Under the pieces are notes generated by a model. It saw only the letters and a program-made list of their open reading frames with translations, made no database searches and was not told the DNA's origin. Positions 35,180 through 44,707 of a DNA stretch of 44,707 bases are shown here, piece after piece. Source of the DNA: JBBDWZ01 sp050732575 (GTDB lineage: Bacteria; Gemmatimonadota; Gemmatimonadetes; Longimicrobiales; RSA9); contig JBOHRF010000013.1 in NCBI GenBank assembly GCA_050732575.1, forward strand, positions 1-44,707, in the 5' to 3' direction. Positions within the stretch are counted from its first letter, which is position 1. Each line of letters starts with the position of its first letter. Made by a program: the position numbers and the translations under genes.

Positions 35180-36774
35180 GCGACCGATTCCGAATCCTGC
35201 TCGCCGACAAGATCTCGAGCGACGGATTGCAGCCTCTGCTGGGCGATCCGCGTTTCGAGCTGTTCGAAAAAACCGGTCTGAAAGCAGAAGAGCTGGCGCT
35301 GGCGATCAAAGGTATGGATGCCGTGATTGTACGCAGCAGCACGCGCATCACGCGTGAGGCCCTGAAACATGCGGATCGCCTGAAGGTCATAGGTCGTGCG
35401 GGTGTGGGCGTAGACAACATAGATGTAGAAGCGGCTACCGAGCGCGGCGTCGCCGTGCTCAATGCGCCATCCGGCAATACCATTTCCGCTGCCGAGCTGG
35501 CATTCGCGTTGCTCCTGGCCCTGGTGCGCAGCGTGCCGCACGCCGACCGCTCGATGAAAGCCGGGGAATGGGACCGCAAGAGCTTCAATGGCAGCGAACT
35601 GTACGGCAAGATCCTCGGCCTGGTTGGCGCCGGCCGCATTGGCGGTGAAGTGGCGCGGCGCGCCATTGCGTTCGGCATGCATGTGCTTTGCTACGATCCG
35701 TTCCTGACACCAGAACGTGCTAGTGCGCTGGATATGGAGCTGACCTCGCTGACCGATGTGTTGCAACGCGCCGATGTGATTTCACTGCACGTGCCACTCA
35801 CGGAAGCCACGTCCGGCATGATCGGTGAAGCAGAGCTGGAGCTGGTCAAGCCGACTGCCTATCTCATCAACGCAGCACGTGGCGGCGTGGTCGATGAGCC
35901 GGCACTGGTCAATGCATTGACCCAAAAACGGCTGGCCGGCGCCGCGCTCGATGTCTACGCACAGGAGCCGCTGCCGGCCGATCATCCGCTGCGCCAGGCA
36001 CCCAACATCGTACTGACCCCGCATGTGGGTGCGTCTACCGCGGAAGCGCAGCAGAACGTAGCCATCGAAATTGCCGAGGCCGTGCGGGCCGCGCTGTTGG
36101 ATAGCGATCTTTCGCACGCCGTGAATGCGCCCGCTCTGAGCGGCGAGGCCATGCGCAAAGTGCGGCCGCTGCTCGATCTGGCGCAGCGCCTCGGCACCCT
36201 GGCCGCAGCATTGGCGGAACCGCCCATCAATCGGGTCGAGATCCGCTACGCGGGAAACCTGGATGAGGCGATACGGCCTCTGGCATCGTCCGCCTTGATG
36301 GGCGTGCTGACGCCCGTGGTTGGCAAATCGGGCGTCAATCTGGTGAATGCCATCCACCTGGCCGAGGCACGCGGCATCACGGTCGAGCGCGTGCGCATTG
36401 GGACGCAGCGCGATTACAGCGAGTTGATCGAGCTGCGCCTGGCCAGTCGCACAGCAGAAACGGTCGTGGCCGGCGCGTTACTGGCTGAGGGACATCCGCG
36501 CATTGTGCGGGTTGGCACATACCACATCGAATTGAATCCACGCGGTACACTCCTGATGTTGCGCAACCGGGATGTACAGGGTGTGATTGGCCGGGTGGGC
36601 ACATTGCTGGGCAATGCCGGCGTCAATATCGCCGAGTATCACCAGGCCCGCATCAAGGCGGGTGGAGACGCCCTGGCCGCCATCAGCATGGATGGCCGCC
36701 TGAGTCCGGAGGTGCTCGCCCAATTGCGCGAGCTGCCGGAAATCCTGGACGTCAAACAGGCGGAGCTGGATTGA
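35176..36774 (+). CDS. serA: D-3-phosphoglycerate dehydrogenase
   Basis: This 532-residue long-type SerA oxidises 3-phosphoglycerate with NAD as the first step of serine synthesis. It has the NAD-binding GLVGAGRIGGEVARRA (about residues 153-168), catalytic Arg in NAARGGVVDE (about 232-241), Glu in YAQEPLP (about 258) and His in LTPHVGAST (about 280). An intervening domain (about 320-450) and a C-terminal ACT domain (about 455-530) would give serine feedback. It is coupled by ATGA to the aminotransferase and by TTGA to the patatin gene. Confidence 0.94.
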   Translation: MSDRFRILLADKISSDGLQPLLGDPRFELFEKTGLKAEELALAIKGMDAVIVRSSTRITREALKHADRLKVIGRAGVGVDNIDVEAATERGVAVLNAPSGNTISAAELAFALLLALVRSVPHADRSMKAGEWDRKSFNGSELYGKILGLVGAGRIGGEVARRAIAFGMHVLCYDPFLTPERASALDMELTSLTDVLQRADVISLHVPLTEATSGMIGEAELELVKPTAYLINAARGGVVDEPALVNALTQKRLAGAALDVYAQEPLPADHPLRQAPNIVLTPHVGASTAEAQQNVAIEIAEAVRAALLDSDLSHAVNAPALSGEAMRKVRPLLDLAQRLGTLAAALAEPPINRVEIRYAGNLDEAIRPLASSALMGVLTPVVGKSGVNLVNAIHLAEARGITVERVRIGTQRDYSELIELRLASRTAETVVAGALLAEGHPRIVRVGTYHIELNPRGTLLMLRNRDVQGVIGRVGTLLGNAGVNIAEYHQARIKAGGDALAAISMDGRLSPEVLAQLRELPEILDVKQAELD

Positions 36775-37931
36775 ACCAATCCGACCTCGGCATTGTGCTC
36801 ACTGGCGGTGGCGCCCGAGGAGCCTACCAGGTCGGGGTCCTGTCCTACCTGGCCAAGACGTATCCCAATCTGAATTTTCCCATCCTGACCGGCGTATCCG
36901 CCGGGGCTGTGAATACCGCGCATATTGCCGCGCATCCCGGCACGTTCCACCAGGCGCTCATCGAATTGCGCGCGCTCTGGGCCGAGCTGCGGCCGCAGGA
37001 TGTGTTCCGGGCAGGCGCACACTCGCTGCTGTGGAGCACCGTGCGCGCCGCCATGCGGTTGGTATCGGGTGGCGTATTTCCAGCGCCGCAGGTGCGCAGC
37101 CTGTTGGACACGCGGCCGCTGCACGAACACCTGGAAGAGGCCTTTGCCGCCATTGATGGCGAGTTGACTGGCATCCAGGCCAACATCAAGCGCGGGAAAC
37201 TGAAGGCCATCGCGCTGGTGACCACCTCATACTCCACGGGCCAGACCGTGGTCTGGATTCAGGGCAAGGACGTGGCGCCGTGGATCCGACCGCAACGCAT
37301 CACCATCGAAACCCAAATCACGGTCAACCATGTGATGGCATCCGCAGCATTGCCGATTTTCTTTCCCGCGGTGCGGATCGGCAATGGCTGGTATGGCGAC
37401 GGCGGCGTGCGCCTGTCTGCACCTCTGGCACCGGCACTGCACCTGGGCGCCAATCGGATCCTGGCCGTATCCACGCGTTACGCGCGCACGCGCAAGGAAA
37501 CTGAAGTGCCCTCCATCACAAAGTATCCGCCGCCCGCGCAGATCCTGAGCATCGTCATGAACGCAATCTTCCTGGACTTGATCGATCAGGATGCGCAACG
37601 CATGCAACGCATCAATCGGATGATCGAAAGAGTGCCCCTCGAGCAGCGTGACGGCATGCGCCCCGTGCGCCTGCTCGTGATTCGGCCCTCGCGCGACCTG
37701 GGCAGACTGGCCGCGGCCTATGAACCGCGCCTGCCACCCACGTTCAAATTCATGACCCGCGGCCTGGGCACCAAGGAAACGAAAAGCCCGGACATGCTTT
37801 CCATGTTGATGTTTCAGCCGGACTATCTGACTCGGCTCATCGAGATTGGTGAAGCGGACGCGGAAGCCCGAGCGGACGAGATCAAGGAGTTTCTGGAGGA
37901 TGAACGGGGCGGACGACAGTTGCTTTCTTGA
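36771..37931 (+). CDS. Patatin-like phospholipase
   Basis: This 386-residue protein has the patatin oxyanion loop GGGARG (residues 12-17), the nucleophile serine in GVSAG (S43) and the catalytic aspartate in YGDGG (about 209), so a Ser-Asp lipase dyad is complete. There is no signal peptide, so it is probably a cytoplasmic or membrane-associated lipid acyl hydrolase. The TTG start overlaps the stop of serA, so it belongs to the serine operon by translation. Whether it is functionally linked is unknown. Its stop abuts the stop of the convergent transposase gene with no bases between. Confidence 0.88.
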   Translation: MNQSDLGIVLTGGGARGAYQVGVLSYLAKTYPNLNFPILTGVSAGAVNTAHIAAHPGTFHQALIELRALWAELRPQDVFRAGAHSLLWSTVRAAMRLVSGGVFPAPQVRSLLDTRPLHEHLEEAFAAIDGELTGIQANIKRGKLKAIALVTTSYSTGQTVVWIQGKDVAPWIRPQRITIETQITVNHVMASAALPIFFPAVRIGNGWYGDGGVRLSAPLAPALHLGANRILAVSTRYARTRKETEVPSITKYPPPAQILSIVMNAIFLDLIDQDAQRMQRINRMIERVPLEQRDGMRPVRLLVIRPSRDLGRLAAAYEPRLPPTFKFMTRGLGTKETKSPDMLSMLMFQPDYLTRLIEIGEADAEARADEIKEFLEDERGGRQLLS

Positions 37932-38894
37932 CTAATACCTGCCACCACTGCCAGGGCTGCACCCGCCGAGCGCTTTTCCGCACTGCCGAATAAACACCGT
38001 CGTAGCCACCCTGGATACTGTTGTCTCCGAAAGATTCAGGTATCGGGCGATGGCAGCGCCGCAATGACCAGCTGCTTTCGCGCGCGCGACGATCTCTCGT
38101 CGTGTAATCGTCGTCAAGCGACCGCCACCCCGAACGCACAGAAGATCGAGCGTGAGTCCAGGAGCTATCTCACGAATCGTCTGGCGAGCAATGTCACAGA
38201 GATCGCGCCTGCTACTGTCATCCCTAATCGGTGTGCGATGAAAGTCTCGTGACCAACACAAATCACCCCACGGGAAAACCGGACCGCGCGGATGCGCTAC
38301 ATCCGGTGGCAGCGCATCGCACCTTCGACGCCAATCAGCGAACTGATCATATCCTGCGTACAGGTCGTGCGTCGTGGCATTGGCAGAGGCAGCAAAGAGT
38401 TCCAGAGCTGGTGTAATCGCAGGACTGCCCTCGCGCAACGAAGCTGGCGCACCGCAATACACATGATGTGATGACCAATGGTACTCACTTGCAACGGCGC
38501 ACAGACCCGCTTTGACCGGGTTGCGATGTATGTAATAAATCGCTTGGCGTAGATGGTCGGAACTCGCACACTCCCGATCGTGGAATCCTCGCTCGAGGAT
38601 GTGACCGGATCGACCGTGTTTCTTTTGCACGAGCAACGCAGTGCGCCGCCCGACCGGTTGCATCAACCGGGCAAGAGGAGCGTTTCCCTGTTTGACGATC
38701 AAGTGCATATGGTTTGACATGATGACAAATGCGATCAGTCGGGCATCGGTCCGATGGAGCGCATCCCGAATCACACGCACGATATCATCACGCAATTCTT
38801 CGTCGAACCAGTGCTCCCTCCCGCTCGAGCGGCTGGTCAGATGAAATACGCAACCAGGATGGTAGGATCGTTTCCGTCTCGGCATGCGCGACAA
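37932..38894 (-). CDS. REP-associated tyrosine transposase (Y1/HUH type)
   Basis: This 320-residue protein is a Y1 transposase relative of IS200/IS605 of the RAYT type. It has the HUH metal motif NHMHLIV (H62, H64) and the likely catalytic tyrosine in AIYYIHRNPVKAGL (about residue 120). These are single-copy housekeeping relatives of transposases that act on extragenic palindromes. It has a C-terminal helix-turn-helix (ITRREIVARAKAAGHCGAAI, about 255-295) beyond the Y1 domain. I see no classical IS ends. It is downstream of an ADOP permease by 73 bases. Confidence 0.85.
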   Translation of the reverse strand: MSRMPRRKRSYHPGCVFHLTSRSSGREHWFDEELRDDIVRVIRDALHRTDARLIAFVIMSNHMHLIVKQGNAPLARLMQPVGRRTALLVQKKHGRSGHILERGFHDRECASSDHLRQAIYYIHRNPVKAGLCAVASEYHWSSHHVYCGAPASLREGSPAITPALELFAASANATTHDLYAGYDQFADWRRRCDALPPDVAHPRGPVFPWGDLCWSRDFHRTPIRDDSSRRDLCDIARQTIREIAPGLTLDLLCVRGGGRLTTITRREIVARAKAAGHCGAAIARYLNLSETTVSRVATTVFIRQCGKALGGCSPGSGGRY

Positions 38895-38967
38895 GGTACA
38901 CTACCCATTGGGGCGCAGGAATGCCTGGATGAGCCAAGATGTTCGAAAAGCAACTGTCGTCCGTTGC

Positions 38968-41373
38968 CTACTCCCTCCTCAGCGCATGCAGCGGGTCCAC
39001 GCCGGCGGCTCTGCGCGCGGGCAGCCAACACGCTGCCAGGGCAACCATGGCGAGCAATATGGGCACGCTCACAAAAGTGGCGAGGTCGCGTGCGCTCATC
39101 TCGAACAGCAGTTTGGACAACACGCGTGACAGCAGGGCGGCGGCCACCAAGCCAATCGCCATGCCGGTTATGGCCAGGGTCATCGATTGGCGCACGACCA
39201 TGGATACGACCTGATCGGCGCGCGCGCCAACCGCCAGACGCACACCGATTTCCTGCCGCCGTTGCGTTACGGCAAAGGCAGTGATGCCGTAGATGCCAAC
39301 CGCAGCAAGCAGCAGTGCCACAATGGCAAAAAACGCAAAGAACGCCGAGTACAGTCGGGGCAATGCCACGGTTCTTCCTACGATGGTCTCCATCGACGTG
39401 AGAGTTGGTGGTGCCAGGTTGGGATCGATCCGCCGGAGGATGGTGCGAACGGGCGCGTTGAAATCGGCTTCGCGAGTTCCACGTATGACCAGGTTGATGG
39501 CGCTATTTGTATTCTGCGTGACGGGCACGAAGTACTCCTGCACGGTCGGCTGATCCAGGCCACGCTGCCGTATATCGCCGACCACGCCCACGATCTCGGC
39601 CGGCGCTGCGTTGCCATCGAGAAGCAGCCGTTTGCCGACCGGGTTTTCACCGGCAAAATGGCGGCGAGCGAGCGTTTCGTTGATCATGACCACGCGCGCC
39701 GAACTGGCATGGTCATCGACCGTGAAGAAACGGCCAGTCACCAGCCGCATCTGCATCACCGCGAAATAGTCTGGTGAAACAAAACGGTACCACGCCGCCG
39801 GGTCGCGTCCGTCGGGTGCAGGGGGCCGTCCTTCCACCAGAAAGTTGGCGTCGTTGTCGCCGCCGTTCATGGGCAGGATGGAAGTGGTGGCCGCTGCCTG
39901 CACACCGGGAATGCGACGGGTTTCCTGCAGCAGTGTTTGCACGAACTGCTGCACACTGGCCGGATCTCGATAACGAGCGCCGGGCAAGCCGATGAAGCCG
40001 GTGGCCACGTTTTCCAGGTTGAAGCCGGGATCCACTTGCTGCAGACGGGCAAAACTCTTTACGAGTAATCCCGCGCCAATCAACAACGCCAGTGCAATCG
40101 ACACTTCGCCGACAATGAGTGCGCCGCGCGTCCGTCGGCGGGCCAAAGAAGTGCGCAGTGCACCCGAGCCCTTGAGTACATCGCCCAGGCGGCTGCGTGC
40201 TGTTTGCAGAGTGGGCCCGAGACCGGCACCGAGGGCAGCGATCATGGCGGCCACAAACGCAAATGCCAGTGCGGCCGCATCGACGCGCACTTCGTCCAGG
40301 CGCGGCGTTCCGGGCGGAGCCATTGCTACCAGCATGTCCACGCCCCACAACGCGAGCAGCCCACCCAGCGCGGCGCCCAGGACGCCCAGCAGGGCAACTT
40401 CAATGAACAATTGACGCGCAATGATCCAGCGACTGGCGCCGAGTGCGGAGCGAATGGCCAGCTCGCGCTCGCGCACGCCTGCGCGCGCCACCAGGAGGTT
40501 GGCAATGTTCACGCAAGCAGTGAGCAGCAGCAGACCGACCGCCAGGCTCAGTGCAATGAGGCCGACCCGAGCGGGCGCGACCAGGTTCTCCTGCAAGCTA
40601 TGCACGCGGAACGAGACATCTTGCAGCATTTGCGGGAAGTCGCGGGCCAGCGCACTGGACAGGGCCGTTGCTTCTGCCGAAGCGGCCTGCACGGTGACAG
40701 CGGGCTTGAGTCGTCCGATCACGCGCAGCGTGTAGCAACCGCGGCCACAGCCCTGGGGTACACCGAGGCGAGCGCGCCAGATCTCGGTAGCACTGAAGAG
40801 CGGGTCGCGAAAACCCTCGGGCATGACACCGAGCACAATGTGCGGTTGATCGTTCAGCTGAATGTTTGAACCGACAATGGTGCGATCGCTGCCGAATCGG
40901 CGCTGCCAGAGTGTGTAGCCCAGTACCACGGCGTTGGTCTGGCCCTGCAGCTCGTGCTGGGCAGTGAAGGGTGCGCCCAGCGCGGGGCGCACACCCACCA
41001 CGTCGAAGAACGATGCGGATACAACCGCGCCACTCAGCATTTCCGCCTGGCCATCAGCCGTGAGCGTGGGACCCCAATTGCCTACGGCCGCTAGCGCGAC
41101 AAACGAATTGTTCCGATCGCGCAGATCGCGGAAGTCGGGTGGCGTAAACCATTCCTGGGCCGGTCCCCCACGTTTCGTGTGGTCCTGCCAGACCATGGTC
41201 ATGCGATCGGATTGCGGGAACGGCAGCGGCCGCAGCAGCAGTGCATTGACCAGGCTGAAGATCGCCGTGGTGGCGCCAATGCCGATGGCCAGTGTGGCGA
41301 GCACAGTGAACATGAAGCCGGGCGATTTGCGCAGGGTTCGCCAGGCATAATGCAGATCGTGACGCAAAGTCAT
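38968..41373 (-). CDS. ADOP-type ABC transporter permease (second copy in the operon)
   Basis: This 801-residue membrane protein has an N-terminal cytoplasmic leader (MTLRHDLHYAWRTLRKSPGF), a first helix near residues 20-45, a large periplasmic MacB-type domain, an FtsX triple helix (about 265-400), a second periplasmic domain and a second FtsX unit at the C-terminus (about 680-790). Such double-unit permeases without a fused ATPase are the ADOP family, abundant in Acidobacteriota and Gemmatimonadota. They may export lipids, peptides or act in mechanotransmission. It starts 12 bases after the preceding permease; no ATP-binding subunit is in the window. Confidence 0.88.
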   Translation of the reverse strand: MTLRHDLHYAWRTLRKSPGFMFTVLATLAIGIGATTAIFSLVNALLLRPLPFPQSDRMTMVWQDHTKRGGPAQEWFTPPDFRDLRDRNNSFVALAAVGNWGPTLTADGQAEMLSGAVVSASFFDVVGVRPALGAPFTAQHELQGQTNAVVLGYTLWQRRFGSDRTIVGSNIQLNDQPHIVLGVMPEGFRDPLFSATEIWRARLGVPQGCGRGCYTLRVIGRLKPAVTVQAASAEATALSSALARDFPQMLQDVSFRVHSLQENLVAPARVGLIALSLAVGLLLLTACVNIANLLVARAGVRERELAIRSALGASRWIIARQLFIEVALLGVLGAALGGLLALWGVDMLVAMAPPGTPRLDEVRVDAAALAFAFVAAMIAALGAGLGPTLQTARSRLGDVLKGSGALRTSLARRRTRGALIVGEVSIALALLIGAGLLVKSFARLQQVDPGFNLENVATGFIGLPGARYRDPASVQQFVQTLLQETRRIPGVQAAATTSILPMNGGDNDANFLVEGRPPAPDGRDPAAWYRFVSPDYFAVMQMRLVTGRFFTVDDHASSARVVMINETLARRHFAGENPVGKRLLLDGNAAPAEIVGVVGDIRQRGLDQPTVQEYFVPVTQNTNSAINLVIRGTREADFNAPVRTILRRIDPNLAPPTLTSMETIVGRTVALPRLYSAFFAFFAIVALLLAAVGIYGITAFAVTQRRQEIGVRLAVGARADQVVSMVVRQSMTLAITGMAIGLVAAALLSRVLSKLLFEMSARDLATFVSVPILLAMVALAACWLPARRAAGVDPLHALRRE

Positions 41374-41385
41374 GGAACCTCCGAT

Positions 41386-43833
41386 TCATTCCTGACGCAG
41401 GGCAACCAGCGGATCGACGCGCAGTGCGCGGCGCGCGGGCAACCAGGACGCGAGCAGCACGGCGCCGACCAGTATCGATATGGCTATGAGATACGAAACC
41501 GGTTCTACCGGTGAGATTCCAAAGAGCCAGTGCTGAATGGCGCGCGTAGCCACCAGTGCCAACACGCTGCCTATCATCACGCCTGCCATGGTGAGTAGTG
41601 TGCTGCTGCGGAATACCAGGCGCAGCACATCGGCCCTCCGAGCACCCACGGCCATACGCACACCGATCTCATGTGTGCGCTGCAGGACCGAGTGCGACAC
41701 GGTGGCGTACAGTCCGACCACAGCCAATATCAAGGCGAGAGCGCCGAGCAGGCTGACCAGCGTGGCATTGGTGGTGAAGCGGCGTTGCGAGAGGCGGTAG
41801 CGAAAGTCGAGCGTCTGAAAGTCCGTGGCATTGACGTTGGCATCGAGCGCGGCCATCTCACGCCGAATCAGCGGAATCACCTGGCCGGGATCACCGGCCG
41901 TACGCACTTGCAGGTCGATCCACACGGTGGGGTTCTGCGACACCGGCTGAAACATGGTTGGCTCCGCGCGCTCGAAGATCGAGTAAAGCCGCGCATCGGC
42001 CACTACGCCCACAACGGTCCACCAGCCGTTGTTATTGATGCGTTTGCCGAGCGCACTCTGGCCGGGCCAGAAGCGGCGAGCAAACGCTTCGTTCACGATC
42101 ACCACGGGATCTGAGCCGTCGCGGTCTGCAGCTGTAAAATCGCGACCGGCGCGTATGGGCAAACCAAGGGTGCGGAAGAAGTCGGTGCTCACGCGGCTCT
42201 GTGCTATTTCGGGCGCCTGTCCTTCGGGCGTGATCTGGCCTTCAATGCCGATAGTGCCGCTACTGCGACCTCCGCTCAGCGCCGAGTTGTCGGTCAGGGC
42301 GGCCGCCGCTACACCCGGCATAGTGCGTACGCGTTCGAGCAGCGCACCGTACAGCGCGGTGGCCGCCCGAGGATGGTAGCCATGGGGCCGCAAATTGAAA
42401 GACGCAAAGAGCGTGTTGTCGGTACGATAGCCAATGGGCACGGCGCGCAGCCGTTGCACACTGCGCACGAGCAACGCGGAACCGATGAGCAGCACGAGCG
42501 TGAGCGCAATCTGTCCTACCAGCAGACCGGTTCGCGTGCGTGAGCTGCCCTGCACGACGCGTGTACCGCTGCGCAGTACATCCGCCAATTGCGTGCGGGA
42601 TGCGTGAAAGGCCGGGGCCAGGCCGAAGCCTACCGCAGAGAGCAACGCAATGGCGGCCGCGAAACCGAGCACGCGCCAGTCGGTCTGTGAGGCGAGGTCG
42701 GCGGCCTGGCTACGGGTGGCCAGAGGCAGTTGGCGCGCCAGCGGGGCGGCAAACCACGAGCTGAAGAGTAAACCCAGGCCACCACCCAACACGGACAGCA
42801 CCAGTGTCTCGCTCAGAAACTGGCGGAGCAACACCCAGCGCGTTGCACCCAGGCTGAGCCGCACACCCACTTCGCGCGCGCGGCTGGAGGCGCGCACCAA
42901 CATCAGGTTGGCCAGGTTCGCGCAGGCAATGGCCAGAACGATGAACGCAACGCCTGACAGCACGCGCAGCATCGCCGCGACCGCCGTGCGTCGATCGGGA
43001 TCGATTGACACGTGGGGCGCCGTAGTGAGCCGCACGTCGTCTTCCTCGTTGGGGAAGGCGGCGGAGAACCGTTTGCCCACCGCGTCGACCACGGCCTGAG
43101 CACGATCGATCGATTGACCTGCGGCCAGTCGACCAACGCCGGTCAGAAAAGTGTGTACATGACCAGGCGTACGGATCAAATCGGCGCGCAAACGACCCAG
43201 CACACTCGGTCGCGCCCACACAGGCAACCAGAGGTCGGGCGGCGAATCGTCGAGGGCGAATGCACGAAACTCCGGCGGTGCCACACCGACGATGGTAAAC
43301 GGCTTGCCATAAATCGCGATGGTAGAGCCAATGGCGGACGCATCACCGCCCAGCGCGCGCTGCCAGTAGCCATGACCCAGCACGACCACGGGAGCCGCGC
43401 CTTCCACGTCATCGGACGGCTGCACCCAGCGGCCGGACCCCGGCCGCACGCCGAGCATGGGAAAGAAATTGCCGGTGACAAAAGTTGCCACTGCTTGCTC
43501 AGCAGTCCCGCTTCGGCGCACCATGACCAGCGCGCCGTTGCTGTATGCGGCCAGCTCCGAGAATACGGGCGCGCGCTCACGCAGGTAGGCATACTGGGGG
43601 TATGACAATACACCGTGTGAACCGTCTTCCTCACGCACGTGGATGCGGACCAGTCGATCTGGCTCGCGCACTCCGGCCGGATCTCGGAAAAGCAGCGCAT
43701 TGGTCACCGTGAATACGGTGGCATTCACGCCGATGCCCAGGCCGAGCACGGTGGCCACAACCAGGGCAGTGCCAGGTTGCCGCAGGACCAGTTGCAACCC
43801 GTGTTTGATATCCCGCCTCAGGCCGTCGATCAT
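41386..43833 (-). CDS. ADOP-type ABC transporter permease (first copy in the operon)
   Basis: This 815-residue permease has the same order as its neighbour: N-terminal leader (IDGLRRDIKHGLQLVLRQPG), MacB periplasmic domain, FtsX unit (about 275-410), second periplasmic domain, and a final FtsX unit ending in ARRALRVDPLVALRQE. The copies are clearly paralogous but differ across most of their length, so the duplication is old. They are encoded in tandem and probably form a heterodimer or two related transporters. The 234-base gap to the divergent cutC gene should contain the promoters for both, but I see no strong match. Confidence 0.88.
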   Translation of the reverse strand: MIDGLRRDIKHGLQLVLRQPGTALVVATVLGLGIGVNATVFTVTNALLFRDPAGVREPDRLVRIHVREEDGSHGVLSYPQYAYLRERAPVFSELAAYSNGALVMVRRSGTAEQAVATFVTGNFFPMLGVRPGSGRWVQPSDDVEGAAPVVVLGHGYWQRALGGDASAIGSTIAIYGKPFTIVGVAPPEFRAFALDDSPPDLWLPVWARPSVLGRLRADLIRTPGHVHTFLTGVGRLAAGQSIDRAQAVVDAVGKRFSAAFPNEEDDVRLTTAPHVSIDPDRRTAVAAMLRVLSGVAFIVLAIACANLANLMLVRASSRAREVGVRLSLGATRWVLLRQFLSETLVLSVLGGGLGLLFSSWFAAPLARQLPLATRSQAADLASQTDWRVLGFAAAIALLSAVGFGLAPAFHASRTQLADVLRSGTRVVQGSSRTRTGLLVGQIALTLVLLIGSALLVRSVQRLRAVPIGYRTDNTLFASFNLRPHGYHPRAATALYGALLERVRTMPGVAAAALTDNSALSGGRSSGTIGIEGQITPEGQAPEIAQSRVSTDFFRTLGLPIRAGRDFTAADRDGSDPVVIVNEAFARRFWPGQSALGKRINNNGWWTVVGVVADARLYSIFERAEPTMFQPVSQNPTVWIDLQVRTAGDPGQVIPLIRREMAALDANVNATDFQTLDFRYRLSQRRFTTNATLVSLLGALALILAVVGLYATVSHSVLQRTHEIGVRMAVGARRADVLRLVFRSSTLLTMAGVMIGSVLALVATRAIQHWLFGISPVEPVSYLIAISILVGAVLLASWLPARRALRVDPLVALRQE

Positions 43834-44067
43834 GACTGAACCAGTCCGGGTTCAAAGGTTGATTGGCACTCATGAGGAAAAGATCGTTCCGCACGTTCGG
43901 TTGCGTGATGTGGTTGTGGCAAGTAGAGATGCGCGCGGCTGGGACGAACTGCAGCCATGGCAAGCGTTCGGCGACGGGACGGACTGTCGCAGATCCGGAC
44001 GTGCTCAATGGCTGGCTCATCCGGCAAACGCTTAGGTTGGCTTCTGTTTCCTGCACTGAGCGCGGTG

Positions 44068-44707
44068 ATGACTTCATTGCACAGCGGACCCTCTGAGCCG
44101 TCGGCAAAACCGGTGCTGATCGAAGCCTGTGTCGATTCCGTTGCCTCGGCGCAGGCCGCACAGGCCGGCGGCGCCGGCAGACTCGAGTTGTGCGCCAACC
44201 TGAATGACGGCGGCACTACGCCCAGCGCTGGCATGATCGAAGCCGTGCTGGCGCAGGTACAAATTCCCACCTTTGTCATCATCCGCCCGCGCGGCGGCGG
44301 CTTCATCTACAGCACCTCTGAGCTGGATGTGATGCGCCGCGAAATATTATGGGCGCGCAGGCTGGGCGCACACGGCATCGTCAGTGGCACTCTCGCGACC
44401 GATGGCCGAGTGCAACGCGCACAGCTGACTGCGTTGCTGGAAAGTGCCGGCGACCTGCCCTTCACCTTTCACCGTGCCTTCGACCTCACTCCGGACCTGG
44501 GCGAGGCGCTCGAGCATTTGATCGAAGCCGGCGTAGTGCGTGTGCTCACATCGGGCGGCGCTCAGACTGCGCTGGACGGTGCCGACCGCATTGCACAGCT
44601 CGTGCAGCAGGCGGGCGCGCGGAACACAGTGCTGGCGGGTGGCGGCATCAATGAGGACAATGTGCAGGAGATCGTGCGCCGCTCAGGTGTGACCGAGGTT
44701 CACGTGC
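44068..44707 (+). CDS. cutC: CutC family protein, cut by the window end
   Basis: The frame from ATG 44068 (GTG 44065 also possible) stays open to the window end, giving 213 residues. It reads VLIEACVDSVASAQAAQAGGAGRLELC, then RPRGGGFIYS, FTFHRAFDL and LTSGGAQTALDG, all typical of the CutC TIM barrel. CutC was named for copper homeostasis, though a direct role is disputed. The C-terminal end is missing. It is divergent from the two permeases. Confidence 0.9.
   Translation, partial: MTSLHSGPSEPSAKPVLIEACVDSVASAQAAQAGGAGRLELCANLNDGGTTPSAGMIEAVLAQVQIPTFVIIRPRGGGFIYSTSELDVMRREILWARRLGAHGIVSGTLATDGRVQRAQLTALLESAGDLPFTFHRAFDLTPDLGEALEHLIEAGVVRVLTSGGAQTALDGADRIAQLVQQAGARNTVLAGGGINEDNVQEIVRRSGVTEVHV

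Overview
This window is a GC-rich bacterial chromosomal segment with an outer membrane. The evidence for that is a BamA/TamA-like outer-membrane barrel next to a TamB-like protein, and a DUF1207-type barrel. A GWxTD-type periplasmic protein and two large ADOP-type FtsX permeases in tandem point to Gemmatimonadota, with Acidobacteriota as the main alternative. The assignment rests on gene content only.

Layout. 1-90: edge of a GC-rich 45-bp tandem repeat. 291-757: a small metal-binding (HMA) protein and an unknown partner. 869-6261: the TamA-like/TamB-like pair. 6377-23367: a 17-kb same-strand defence-like island. 23380-25053 (minus): a divergent ChaN/EreA-like membrane protein and a poly-aspartate membrane protein. 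25281-25596: a self-contained small gene with clear promoter, ribosome binding site and terminator. 25600-28044 (minus): a six-hairpin glycosidase-like protein. 28178-30275: DUF1207 protein and galactokinase. 30281-30484: a long inverted repeat between convergent genes. 30510-32744 (minus): GWxTD-type protein. 32834-37931: OsmC-like protein, then a tightly overlapping serine-biosynthesis operon (serB-like, class V aminotransferase, serA) ending in a patatin. 37932-43833 (minus): a RAYT-type transposase and two ADOP permeases. 44068 to the edge: CutC, cut by the window end.

The island is the most interesting part. Its backbone is a SNF2 helicase with a C-terminal DUF3883-like domain, a DUF1156/Zn-ribbon adenine methylase and a DUF499 ATPase. 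This helicase-methylase-ATPase combination resembles the set recorded in defence catalogues as Hma (recalled from memory, not searched). Between methylase and ATPase lie about 5.9 kb of extra genes: an unrecognised 370-residue protein, a PD-(D/E)XK nuclease-like protein whose start overlaps it, an AlbA_2/RecG-like protein, a ParA-type ATPase, an unrecognised 100-residue protein, and a decayed MNT-HEPN toxin-antitoxin locus with two tandem MNT copies (first frameshifted twice, second intact) and a HEPN gene carrying an internal deletion. Three more genes, the first TIGR04255-like, follow the ATPase. The unknown/nuclease-like/AlbA_2/ParA block is the best candidate here for an undescribed module. 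No tRNA, rRNA or CRISPR array was seen.
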